Source of the DNA: JAFKKS01 sp039808325
GTDB lineage: Bacteria > Pseudomonadota > Alphaproteobacteria > Rhizobiales > Xanthobacteraceae
Direction of reading: 5' to 3'
Length of the DNA: 15,110 nucleotides
NCBI GenBank assembly: GCA_039808325.1
Contig: JBDHSU010000102.1
Location: 1 to 15,110, forward strand
The notes beneath the pieces were generated by a model. That model had not been told where the DNA came from and did not search any database. It saw only the letters and a program-made list of their open reading frames with translations. Positions 1 to 5,798 of this stretch are shown in pieces (positions within the stretch are counted from its first letter, which is position 1; the number at the start of each line of letters is the position of its first letter). Made by a program: the position numbers and the translations under genes.

Positions 1-159
1 GTCGTGCTCGCCGTACCAGCCGACGCCGAAGCCGTCGCCGTTGACGCTCGCCACCGCCTCGAGCGCCCGCTGACTCTGTTGAATCAGCGAGTGCTTGGGC
101 GCGGTGACGTAGTTCTCAAGCGCAATCTGTTCCCCACGATAGGCGATCCAGCGGCACAT
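1..159 (-). CDS. Class II glutamine amidotransferase, N-terminal fragment (partial, runs off left edge)
   Basis: Reading the minus strand from an ATG at 159-157 gives 53 uninterrupted codons to the window edge. The protein begins MCRWIAYRGE and continues through APKHSLIQQS to NGDGFGVGWYGE. This matches the N-terminus of class II (Ntn-type) glutamine amidotransferases of the YafJ/EgtC kind. Cys2 becomes the N-terminal nucleophile after removal of Met1, and the NGDGFG block is the family's glutamine-site signature. Such enzymes release ammonia from glutamine, or act as gamma-glutamyl hydrolases as EgtC does in ergothioneine synthesis; the substrate cannot be told from this fragment. It lies 71 bp downstream of pyrD on the same strand, with a 19-bp palindrome (191-209) between them. 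The family call is firm; the specific role is open. Confidence 0.85.
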   Translation of the reverse strand, partial: MCRWIAYRGEQIALENYVTAPKHSLIQQSQRALEAVASVNGDGFGVGWYGEHD

Positions 160-190
160 CGGTGCGACTCGCAGATGAAATCAGACATCC

Positions 191-209
191 ACGAACCTAA
201 CAGGTTCGT
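191..209. repeat. Perfect 8-bp inverted repeat between pyrD and the amidotransferase gene
   Basis: The arms ACGAACCT (191-198) and AGGTTCGT (202-209) flank a 3-base centre. There is no T-run on the minus strand, so it is a poor intrinsic terminator. The symmetry and spacing would also suit a dimeric repressor operator upstream of the amidotransferase start at 159. Function is not established. Confidence 0.6.
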
Positions 210-230
210 TCCGACACGGGAACTTGCACG

Positions 231-1304
231 CTATTGCGGCCAAGGTTCGGCGGTGATCGCGTCGGCGCGGGTGCCGACCAGGGCGGCGAGCGACTTTTCC
301 TGCGCTTCCGCGATCGCGCCCAGGAGGCCCGCCTTGATGTCCGCGAGCAGGCCGACGCCGCGATAGACGAGGCCGCTATAAAGCTGGATGAGGCTCGCGC
401 CGGCCCGGATCTTGGCGGCCGCCGCCGCGCCGGAATCGATGCCGCCGACCCCAATGAGCGGAAAGGCGCCTTCGACCCGGACATAGGTTTCCGCCAGCAT
501 GCGTGTCGCCAGGGGAAAGAGCGGCGCCCCCGAAAGCCCGCCGGCCTCGCGCGCCTTGCGCCGGTCACGCAGGGTCGGCGGCCGCGAGATCGTCGTGTTC
601 GACACGATCATCCCGTCGATCGCGCGCTGGCGGGCGACGCCGACGATGTCGTCGAGGTCTCCGAGCGTCACGTCCGGCGCGATCTTCAGAAGCACCGGTA
701 CGCGACGCCCCTCGGAGCGGTCGCGCCCGTCGATCACGCGGGCCAGCAGGTCGTCGAGCGCTTGCGCGCGCTGCAGGTCGCGCAGGCCCGGCGTGTTGGG
801 CGAGGAGATGTTGACGGTGAAATAGCTGGCGAAGCGCGCGAAGGCCCGCACGCCCGCGACATAGTCCGCGACGCGGTCCGCGGCGTCCTTGTTGGCGCCG
901 ATATTGATGCCGAGGATGCCGTTCGGCGTGCGTTTCGCGAGCCGCGCCGCGAGCGCGGCATGGCCGTCATTATTGAACCCGAGACGATTGATGACGCCGC
1001 CGTCGGCCGGCAGCCGGAACAGGCGTGGACGCGGATTGCCGCTTTGCGGCTGTGGCGTCACCGTGCCGGCTTCGGCGAAGCCGAAGCCAAGGCGCAGCAC
1101 CTGGTCGATCACCTCTCCGTTCTTGTCGAACCCGGCCGCGATCCCGACCGGGTTGGGAAAGGATAGGCCGAAGGCGTCGACCTTGAGGCGCGCGTCGTCG
1201 AGCGGCGGCGGCGGAAGGGGAGCGAGCCGCAAGGCGTTGATGGCAAGCCGGTGCGCGGTTTCGGCCGGGACGGCGGCAAAGAAGGGACGCAGAAAATGAT
1301 CCAT
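231..1304 (-). CDS. pyrD: Dihydroorotate dehydrogenase (quinone), class 2
   Basis: This membrane-associated flavoenzyme oxidises dihydroorotate to orotate and passes electrons to quinone, the fourth step of de novo pyrimidine synthesis. The ATG at 1304 gives 357 residues, within the normal class 2 range. It starts MDHFLRPFFAAV, the amphipathic N-terminal helix that contacts the membrane and quinone. An in-frame extension to 1406 adds 34 residues without family character, so I reject that start. Visible FMN and active-site blocks are GIAAGFDKNGE (54-64), NRLGFNND (106-113), NISSPNTPGL (165-174, holding the class 2 catalytic Ser, probably S168), LLKIAPD (205-211), IVSNTT (233-238), GVGGIDSG (285-292) and LYSGLVYRG (308-316). 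It is divergent from the S24 regulator. The Shine-Dalgarno sequence is weak. Confidence 0.96.
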   Translation of the reverse strand: MDHFLRPFFAAVPAETAHRLAINALRLAPLPPPPLDDARLKVDAFGLSFPNPVGIAAGFDKNGEVIDQVLRLGFGFAEAGTVTPQPQSGNPRPRLFRLPADGGVINRLGFNNDGHAALAARLAKRTPNGILGINIGANKDAADRVADYVAGVRAFARFASYFTVNISSPNTPGLRDLQRAQALDDLLARVIDGRDRSEGRRVPVLLKIAPDVTLGDLDDIVGVARQRAIDGMIVSNTTISRPPTLRDRRKAREAGGLSGAPLFPLATRMLAETYVRVEGAFPLIGVGGIDSGAAAAAKIRAGASLIQLYSGLVYRGVGLLADIKAGLLGAIAEAQEKSLAALVGTRADAITAEPWPQ

Positions 1305-1413
1305 CACGTTGCTTACGAGTCTCCGCGGGCGGCGAAGGACCGTACTTGGCGTGCCGCGGCATTCCAACGCGATAGGAGTTTGTTTTAAACGCTTCGATAC
1401 AACCATAGATTAC

Positions 1414-1441
1414 TAGACGAGCAAAATAACAAGGCTATAAT
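1414..1441 (+). promoter_or_regulatory. Predicted sigma-70 promoter of the S24 regulator
   Basis: A perfect -10 TATAAT lies at 1436-1441, preceded by a weak -35-like TAGACG at 1414-1419 with a 16-bp spacer. Transcription would begin near 1448, leaving a leader of roughly 70 nt before the ATG at 1517. The stretch around it (about 1380-1450) is AT-rich compared with the flanking coding DNA. Confidence 0.5.
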
Positions 1442-1443
1442 TC

Positions 1444-1460
1444 CTATTTTCGGAGAATAG
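1444..1460. promoter_or_regulatory. Candidate operator: 17-bp near-perfect palindrome at the transcription start
   Basis: CTATTTTCGGAGAATAG is symmetric about position 1452 apart from one pair (T1449/G1455). It starts two bases after the predicted -10 box, so it covers the likely transcription start of the S24 gene, a usual place for autorepression by LexA-like proteins. The binding partner is inferred from position alone. Confidence 0.4.
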
Positions 1461-1516
1461 TCCCCAAGGTCGATGAGTCCGCGAAACCCGACAGAAATCC
1501 GAAACGGTCACGGCGA

Positions 1517-2149
1517 ATGTTGACCCATGCCCAAATCTGGAGCGCGATCGATCGTCTTGCGGCGCGGGCTGGCCTCTCCGCGTCCGGGCTCGCGAAGCGG
1601 GCGGGCCTCGATCCCACGACCTTCAACCGATCGAAGCGGATTACGTCCGATGGGCGCGCGCGCTGGCCGTCCACGGAATCCGTCGCCAAGATATTGGCCG
1701 CGACCGGGACCGGTATCGACGCCTTTATTGCCTTGATCGGCGACGGCCCCCGCCGCGTCGTTACCCGTGCGGTTCCTTTGATCGGTTTCGCTCAGGCCGG
1801 GACGGGCGGCTATTTCGACGATGCCGGGTTTCCGGCCGGCCGCGGCTGGGATGAGATCGCCTTTCCGGAGGTTGAGGACGAGCACGCCTATGTCCTCGAA
1901 GTGTCCGGCGATTCCATGCAGCCTGCCTATCGCGACGGGGACCGCATCCTGGTTTCCCCCGGCGCCCCCATCCGACGCGGGGACCGGGTGGTCGTGAAGA
2001 CGCGCGAGGGCGAGGTTATGGCGAAGGAACTCAAGCGCCGGACCGCCAAGGTCATCGAGCTCAAATCGCTGAATCCCGAGCACGAGGACCGGCAATTTGC
2101 AACCTCAGATATACAATGGATCGCCCGGATCGTCTGGGCGAGCCAATAG
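1517..2149 (+). CDS. LexA-like transcriptional regulator (HTH plus S24 peptidase domain)
   Basis: The 210-residue protein has an N-terminal helix-turn-helix region (about 4-60, with LAKRAGLDPTTFNRSKR) and a C-terminal S24/LexA-type domain (about 85-208). The Ser-Lys dyad is visible: S133 in SGDSM and K170 in VMAKELKR, matching the LexA and UmuD nucleophile and base. An Ala-Gly pair at 94-95 (FAQAGTGG) sits where LexA-fold repressors self-cleave, so RecA-stimulated or other autoproteolysis is possible but unproven. The start at 1517 gives the expected MLTHAQIWSAIDRLA opening. No phage genes are nearby, and the gene lies between pyrD and rplU, so it looks like a resident chromosomal regulator rather than a prophage repressor. 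Its targets are unknown; the palindrome at 1444-1460 suggests autoregulation. It is not canonical LexA, because the DNA-binding domain differs. Confidence 0.9.
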   Translation: MLTHAQIWSAIDRLAARAGLSASGLAKRAGLDPTTFNRSKRITSDGRARWPSTESVAKILAATGTGIDAFIALIGDGPRRVVTRAVPLIGFAQAGTGGYFDDAGFPAGRGWDEIAFPEVEDEHAYVLEVSGDSMQPAYRDGDRILVSPGAPIRRGDRVVVKTREGEVMAKELKRRTAKVIELKSLNPEHEDRQFATSDIQWIARIVWASQ

Positions 2150-2174
2150 GCGGCCGATCCCGGGCTGCTATTGC

Positions 2175-2203
2175 TTGACATAAGCAGGGCCTATTCGGTA
2201 AAT
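2175..2203 (+). promoter_or_regulatory. Predicted promoter for rplU-rpmA
   Basis: A consensus -35 TTGACA (2175-2180) is followed after 17 bp by GTAAAT (2198-2203). The likely start is near 2210, giving a leader of about 140 nt. The -35 is strong; the -10 matches only partly. Confidence 0.5.
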
Positions 2204-2213
2204 CGGCGAGCTT

Positions 2214-2241
2214 GGCGCGGGGTTTCCCGCGCCGTTTGTTT
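2214..2241 (+). terminator. Hairpin with T-rich tail upstream of rplU (terminator of the S24 gene or 5' stem-loop of the rplU mRNA)
   Basis: A perfect 8-bp GC stem, GGCGCGGG (2214-2221) with CCCGCGCC (2226-2233), closes a GTTT loop and is followed by GTTTGTTTTG. By itself it looks like an intrinsic terminator for the S24 gene, which stops at 2149. However, the best promoter for rplU (2175-2203) lies upstream of it, which would place the stem at the extreme 5' end of the rplU transcript. Confidence 0.5.
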
Positions 2242-2349
2242 TGCGCCGGATCCTGGGGTCCGAGGCGGCAACGCAAGCAATTTTAACCGACTGTAAGAAG
2301 CCGGCCCGGGCCCTGCGGTCTGAGCGCTGGATCGAACGCGAGGATGAAG

Positions 2350-2847
2350 ATGTTCGCAGTCATCAAAACCGGCGGCAAGCAATACCGCGTCGCCGCCGAC
2401 GATGTGATCAGCGTCGCCAAGGTTGCCGGCGCGCAGGGCGAGATCGTCCAACTTGGAGACGTCATTCTCCTTGGAGGCGACGCGCCGCAATTCGGCAATC
2501 CGACGGTTTCCGGCGCATCCGTTGCCGCCGAAGTCGTCGAGCAGGGTCGCGGCCCGAAGGTCATCGCCTTCAAGAAGCGGCGCCGGCAGAATTCGCGCCG
2601 CAAGCGCGGCCATCGCCAGGAGTTCACACTCCTGCGCATCACCGAGATCCTGACCGACGGCGCGAAGCCTTCGAAGCCCGCGCGTGAGCGCAAGCCGAAG
2701 AAGGTCGTCGAAGCCGGCGAGGACGGCGCCGAGGCGAAGCCGGCGGCGAAAGCCAAGACGAAGGCGAGCGCAAAGCCCGCGGCCAAGGCGAAGGCACCTG
2801 CGAAGCCGAAGACGAAGGCTTCCGCAAAGGGCGGCGATAAAAAGTGA
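2350..2847 (+). CDS. rplU: Large ribosomal subunit protein bL21
   Basis: bL21 binds 23S rRNA in the 50S subunit. The start at 2350 is preferred because GAGG (2340-2343) stands 6 nt before it and the protein then opens MFAVIKTGGKQYRV, as the family does; the in-frame ATG at 2344 touches the Shine-Dalgarno sequence. Residues 1 to about 103 form the L21 domain, including the basic rRNA-binding stretch around FKKRRRQNSRRKRGHRQEFT (75-94). Residues from about 105 to 165 form a low-complexity Lys/Ala/Pro tail with repeated KTKASAK and PAAKAK units. Tails of this kind occur in alphaproteobacterial L21; the usual bacterial protein is about 103 residues. rpmA follows 74 bp downstream and is presumably co-transcribed. 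Confidence 0.97.
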   Translation: MFAVIKTGGKQYRVAADDVISVAKVAGAQGEIVQLGDVILLGGDAPQFGNPTVSGASVAAEVVEQGRGPKVIAFKKRRRQNSRRKRGHRQEFTLLRITEILTDGAKPSKPARERKPKKVVEAGEDGAEAKPAAKAKTKASAKPAAKAKAPAKPKTKASAKGGDKK

Positions 2848-2855
2848 TCGATGAT

Positions 2856-2884
2856 CCGCGACGCCTATGATGCATTTGTCGCGG
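2856..2884 (+). repeat. Small stem-loop in the rplU-rpmA spacer
   Basis: CCGCGAC (2856-2862) pairs perfectly with GTCGCGG (2878-2884) across a 15-nt loop. There is no T-run, so it is more likely a structured intercistronic element than a terminator. Confidence 0.4.
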
Positions 2885-2921
2885 AATCGCGGTAGAAGAT
2901 AACGAGAGACGGAATTCGACG

Positions 2922-3194
2922 ATGGCACACAAGAAAGCAGGCGGTTCCTCACGTAACGGGCGCGACTCGGAAGGTCGCCGCCTTGGCGTGAAGAAGTTCG
3001 GCGGTGAGATCGCTCTCGCCGGCAATATTCTTGCGCGCCAGCGCGGTACCAAATGGCACGCCGGCCAAAATGTCGGCCTGGGTAAAGATCATACGCTGTT
3101 CGCTCTCATTAACGGTCGCGTGGAGTTCAATACGAAAGCCAAAGGTCGCATCTACGTGTCGGTACGTCCGATGGCGGAGGCTGCGACCAACTAA
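2922..3194 (+). CDS. rpmA: Large ribosomal subunit protein bL27
   Basis: bL27 is a 50S protein whose N-terminal tail reaches the peptidyl-transferase centre. The 90-residue sequence starts MAHKKAGGSSRNGRDSEGRR and includes LGVKKFGGE, the conserved rRNA-binding start of the globular part, then HAGQNVGLGKDHTLFAL. Length and sequence are typical, and no N-terminal cleavage extension of the Firmicutes type is present. The gene follows rplU, as in nearly all bacteria. A purine-rich GAGAGACGG at about 2903-2911 serves as a loose ribosome-binding site. After the stop codon come two strong hairpins (3218-3290) before the next gene. Confidence 0.98.
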   Translation: MAHKKAGGSSRNGRDSEGRRLGVKKFGGEIALAGNILARQRGTKWHAGQNVGLGKDHTLFALINGRVEFNTKAKGRIYVSVRPMAEAATN

Positions 3195-3217
3195 CCCGGC
3201 ACCGACCACCTGGTCTT

Positions 3218-3290
3218 GCCGGTTTCTTGTCAAACCGGCGGATCGAAGGGTTCCGATACGCGAGGGGAGACGGGAAACCGGCTCCCCTCG
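3218..3290 (+). repeat. Two tandem strong hairpins between rpmA and the acetyltransferase gene
   Basis: Hairpin 1 pairs GCCGGTTT (3218-3225) with AAACCGGC (3232-3239) over a 6-nt loop. Hairpin 2 pairs CGAGGGGAG (3261-3269) with CTCCCCTCG (3282-3290). Its inner 3-bp stem CGG/CCG is capped by a GAAA tetraloop (3274-3277), separated from the outer stem by a single A/G mismatch. Neither has a T-tract. Hairpin 2 ends 9 nt before the AGGAG Shine-Dalgarno (3299-3303) of the next gene. Confidence 0.6.
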
Positions 3291-3311
3291 ACGCATTTAG
3301 GAGCCAAGAAA

Positions 3312-3914
3312 ATGACTTTACTGGAGGAAAGGACCGCCGCCTTCTTGAGAGGGGACAGTATCCCCGTCCTTGAGACCGAGCGGCTTGTACTGCGCGCCCC
3401 GCGTTTCGAGGACGCTAAAGCGATTGCGACGCTCGCCAACGACCGGCGCATCGCGGAGAACACGGCGCGCATCCCGCATCCGTATAAAGTTTCCGACGCG
3501 GAGGCTTTCATCGCCAGCCTCGACGAGCCGGGCGCGGAGCTTGCGTTCGTCATCACGCTCGCCGACGACGGCGCCGTCATCGGCGGCTGCGGCGTCGGCG
3601 CGCTCGATAGCCAGGCCGAACTTGGCTACTGGCTGGGTGTGCCGTTCTGGGGGCAGGGGTTTGCCACCGAGGCGGTCCGTGCCGTCATCGATCACGCCTT
3701 CGAGGAAAGCGGGCATGCGTTCCTCAACGCCGGCGCGCGCGTGACCAATCCGGCCTCGCGGCACGTCCTCGAGAAATGCGGCTTCCAGTGGACTGGCGTC
3801 GGCCTCTATCGCATCCGCGCGATCGCGAGTTCCGCGCCGATCGACCGCTTCCGCCTTGAGAAGCGCATCTGGGAATCGCTGAAAAGCTGGCGGTCCGTGC
3901 GCCGCGTCGCTTGA
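3312..3914 (+). CDS. GNAT-family N-acetyltransferase (RimJ/RimL-type)
   Basis: This 200-residue acetyl-CoA-dependent acyltransferase resembles the RimJ/RimL/SpeG branch. It has the opening LETERLVLRAPRFEDAKAI (20-38) and acetyl-CoA motif A in YWLGVPFWGQGFATEAVRA (106-124). Motif B is in NPASRHVLEKCGF (146-158). AGGAG at 3299-3303 fixes the ATG at 3312, although the frame is open further upstream. In Hyphomicrobiales one or two such genes often lie between rpmA and obgE. The substrate is unknown: N-terminal acetylation of a ribosomal protein is suggested by context only, and small amines or antibiotics are possible. It is followed by a strong terminator at 3939-3977. Confidence 0.9.
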   Translation: MTLLEERTAAFLRGDSIPVLETERLVLRAPRFEDAKAIATLANDRRIAENTARIPHPYKVSDAEAFIASLDEPGAELAFVITLADDGAVIGGCGVGALDSQAELGYWLGVPFWGQGFATEAVRAVIDHAFEESGHAFLNAGARVTNPASRHVLEKCGFQWTGVGLYRIRAIASSAPIDRFRLEKRIWESLKSWRSVRRVA

Positions 3915-3938
3915 GACGAAGGAACTGATCGCGTAAGC

Positions 3939-3977
3939 GACGGCCGGTCGATGGCTCCTCGACCGGCCGTCTTTTTT
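3939..3977 (+). terminator. Strong rho-independent terminator
   Basis: A perfect 13-bp stem (3939-3951 with 3959-3971, arm GACGGCCGGTCGA) closes a 7-nt loop and is followed immediately by six T residues (3972-3977). It terminates the rplU-rpmA-GNAT transcript 24 nt after the acetyltransferase stop codon, and ends only 7 nt before the start of the next gene. Confidence 0.95.
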
Positions 3978-3984
3978 GGTGCCG

Positions 3985-4446
3985 ATGATGACAACCGACT
4001 GCCTGTTTTGCCGGATCGCGCGGCGCGAAATCCCCGCCGAGATCGTTCACGAAGACGACGATATCCTGGCGTTCCTCGATATCCGCCCCATCCGGCCGGG
4101 ACATACGCTTGTCATTCCGAAGCGGCATTTCCCCTATTTCGAGGCGCTTCCACCGGAGTTTGCCGATGCGATTACGCGCTTCGGGCAACGGCTCGCGACG
4201 GCGATGAAGCACATCTACGAAGTGCCGCGGGTGGCCTTCCTGTTCACCGGAACCGACATTGCGCATGCGCACGCGCATATCGTGCCGATGGTCGCGCCCG
4301 GCGACATCACCTCGCGCCACTACATCGCCGAGGAGAAGGTGACCTTCAAAACCCCGCCGCGCCGGCCCGCCGCGGAACTCGTGGGGACTGCCGAAGCCTT
4401 GCGTGCCGCGTTGCGCGAAACGCGCGACGAAAGCGTTTCAAGCTGA
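3985..4446 (+). CDS. HIT family (histidine triad) nucleotide hydrolase/transferase
   Basis: The 153-residue protein (or 152 from the adjacent ATG at 3988) starts TDCLFCRIARREIPAEIVHE after the initiator and carries the histidine triad HAHAHIV at 94-100, with H96 the expected nucleophile. Cys6 and Cys9 form the CxxC half of the structural zinc site seen in many HIT proteins. RPGHTLVIPKRH (37-48) is the conserved phosphate-side strand. HIT proteins hydrolyse AMP-linked or dinucleoside polyphosphates; the natural substrate here is unknown. The start lies 7 nt after the T-run of the preceding terminator and no Shine-Dalgarno is visible, so expression is puzzling. It is convergent with the DMT gene, leaving only 3 bp between stop codons. 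Confidence 0.92.
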   Translation: MMTTDCLFCRIARREIPAEIVHEDDDILAFLDIRPIRPGHTLVIPKRHFPYFEALPPEFADAITRFGQRLATAMKHIYEVPRVAFLFTGTDIAHAHAHIVPMVAPGDITSRHYIAEEKVTFKTPPRRPAAELVGTAEALRAALRETRDESVSS

Positions 4447-4449
4447 CGC

Positions 4450-5370
4450 TCAGGTCGGCGGCGGTGTGACAGGTTCGGTTCCGTGCGCGACCCGCTGCTC
4501 GCGGAAGAAGATGAACAGGCCCGCCGCGACGATGATGGCGCCGCCGATGAGGACGTGCGGCGTCGGCACGTCGCCGAAGACGAAATAGCCGAACACCGTT
4601 GCCCAGACGAGCAGCGTATATTGATACGGCACGACGACGGAGGCGGGCGCGAGCTTCAAGGAGCGGTTGACGGACAACAGCGCGACCACGGCGACGACGC
4701 CGAGCAGCGCCATTTGCAGGGTGTCGCCGATCGGCGCCGCCTTCCATGCGAACGGCGCGGTGACGATCCCGAGCACGAATGTGCCGATGATCTGCCCGGA
4801 CGCGAGCACGATGTCCGGCGTTCCGCGCACGACGCGCGTGATGATCATCAGGAACGCGAAGGAGATACTGCCGGCGAGCGCGATCAGCGCCGGCCAGGTC
4901 AAGGTCGCGGGCGATGGGCGGAGCGCGATCACGACGCCGGCGAAGCCGACGAGCACCGCCGACCAACGCCGCCATCCCACCTTCTCGCCGAGGAGCAGCG
5001 CGGAGAGCGCCGTCACATAGATCGGCCCGGCGAGATAGAAGATCACCGTGTCGGCGAGCGGCAGGTGCGTCACCGCCACGAAGAACATCACCACTTCGAC
5101 GGACGAGAGGACGACCCGCAGGATCTGCAATCCGGGGCGCGTCGCCTCGCGGAACGCTGCCCACCCCGCGCGCCAGATGAAAGGCGCCATCAGGATCAGC
5201 GCCGCGACGCTGCGGATCAGCAGCATCTGCCATACCGAATAGGTGGCGAGCAGCCATTTGCCGAGCGCGTCGTTGGCGGAATAGAGCAGGCATCCGAGCA
5301 GCATCAGGCCGATGCCGACGAGGGCATCGCGTCGGGCGGATCGTTGGGCGAGAACGGAAGCCGGTGTCAT
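4450..5370 (-). CDS. EamA/DMT-superfamily membrane transporter
   Basis: This 306-residue polytopic inner-membrane protein has about ten hydrophobic segments arranged as two EamA repeats (about 17-148 and 160-292). The first opens ALVGIGLMLLGCLLYSANDA; the second ends in VLIGGAIIVAAGLFIFFRE. The internal LLLGEKVGWRRWSAVLVGF is the characteristic end-of-repeat signature of drug/metabolite transporters. Such proteins export amino acids, nucleosides or other small metabolites; the substrate cannot be deduced. It is divergent from brnT and convergent with the HIT gene, which it nearly touches. No terminator is visible in the 3-bp gap, so read-through would generate antisense RNA over the HIT gene. 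Confidence 0.92.
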   Translation of the reverse strand: MTPASVLAQRSARRDALVGIGLMLLGCLLYSANDALGKWLLATYSVWQMLLIRSVAALILMAPFIWRAGWAAFREATRPGLQILRVVLSSVEVVMFFVAVTHLPLADTVIFYLAGPIYVTALSALLLGEKVGWRRWSAVLVGFAGVVIALRPSPATLTWPALIALAGSISFAFLMIITRVVRGTPDIVLASGQIIGTFVLGIVTAPFAWKAAPIGDTLQMALLGVVAVVALLSVNRSLKLAPASVVVPYQYTLLVWATVFGYFVFGDVPTPHVLIGGAIIVAAGLFIFFREQRVAHGTEPVTPPPT

Positions 5371-5446
5371 GACGCGAGTGGCAAAGGTACTGGAAGCGGA
5401 CCTGTAGAGAGCGACGGTGCGCGGCTCAAGGCCGTTTTTTGTTGTC

Positions 5447-5476
5447 TTGACATTTGTATAGACAAGTGCCTACATA
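5447..5476 (+). promoter_or_regulatory. Predicted brnTA promoter with overlapping palindrome
   Basis: The -35 TTGACA (5447-5452) and -10 TACATA (5471-5476) are separated by 18 bp. Inside the spacer, TTGT (5454-5457) and ACAA (5462-5465) form a short inverted repeat. Outer arms TTGTC (5442-5446) and GACAA (5461-5465) give a second dyad. Both would place a DNA-binding BrnA dimer across the promoter, consistent with the known autorepression of brnTA. The predicted transcription start falls at about 5482-5484, on the brnT ATG. Confidence 0.65.
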
Positions 5477-5480
5477 AATT

Positions 5481-5798
5481 ATGCTGGAGACCGTGGCGGG
5501 TTTCGATTGGGATGCGGGCAACCGGGATAAATGCCGCAAGCATGGCTTATCTCTTGAGGACGTCGAGTACGTTGTTGCGCACAACGAGACGTTAATCGTC
5601 CCGGACACGGAACATTCGCTATTCGAATACCGGCTTATCGCGGTTGGACGCGAGCCCTCGGGCCGTTATGCGCTTGTCGTCTTTACGCTTCGCGACAGGG
5701 ACGGAAGGAGGTTAGTGCGGCCGATCAGCGCGCGGCATATGCACATGAAGGAGGTTCGGAGATATGAAGAAGAAATTTCCGGTTCTCAAAACCGATGA
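5481..5798 (+). CDS. brnT: BrnT-family type II toxin (RelE-fold ribonuclease)
   Basis: The 105-residue protein has the BrnT hallmarks: FDWDAGNRDKCRKHGLSLED (8-27), the strand-rich core around RLIAVGREPSGRYALVVFT (51-69), and the C-terminal PISARHMHMKEVRRYEEE (81-98). BrnT toxins cleave mRNA and halt translation until neutralised by BrnA. ATG 5481 gives the usual short N-terminus; GTG 5493 is an alternative that retains the conserved part. There is no Shine-Dalgarno upstream of 5481, and the predicted promoter would make the message essentially leaderless. The 3' end overlaps brnA by 35 bp, the standard toxin-first coupled arrangement. Confidence 0.92.
   Translation: MLETVAGFDWDAGNRDKCRKHGLSLEDVEYVVAHNETLIVPDTEHSLFEYRLIAVGREPSGRYALVVFTLRDRDGRRLVRPISARHMHMKEVRRYEEEISGSQNR

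Noticed and set aside
1517..2149. Prophage remnant around the S24 regulator
   Set aside because: No integrase, Cro, terminase or att-like direct repeats are seen; both flanks are core genes.
3225..3311. A longer start for the acetyltransferase inside the hairpin region
   Set aside because: AGGAG at 3299-3303 points to ATG 3312, and the upstream residues are the translation of the hairpins.
4483..5595. A 370-codon plus-strand frame across the DMT transporter gene
   Set aside because: Highly charged, Arg/Asp/His-rich product with no fold signature, antisense to a clear ten-helix transporter. It is a typical shadow frame in GC-rich DNA.
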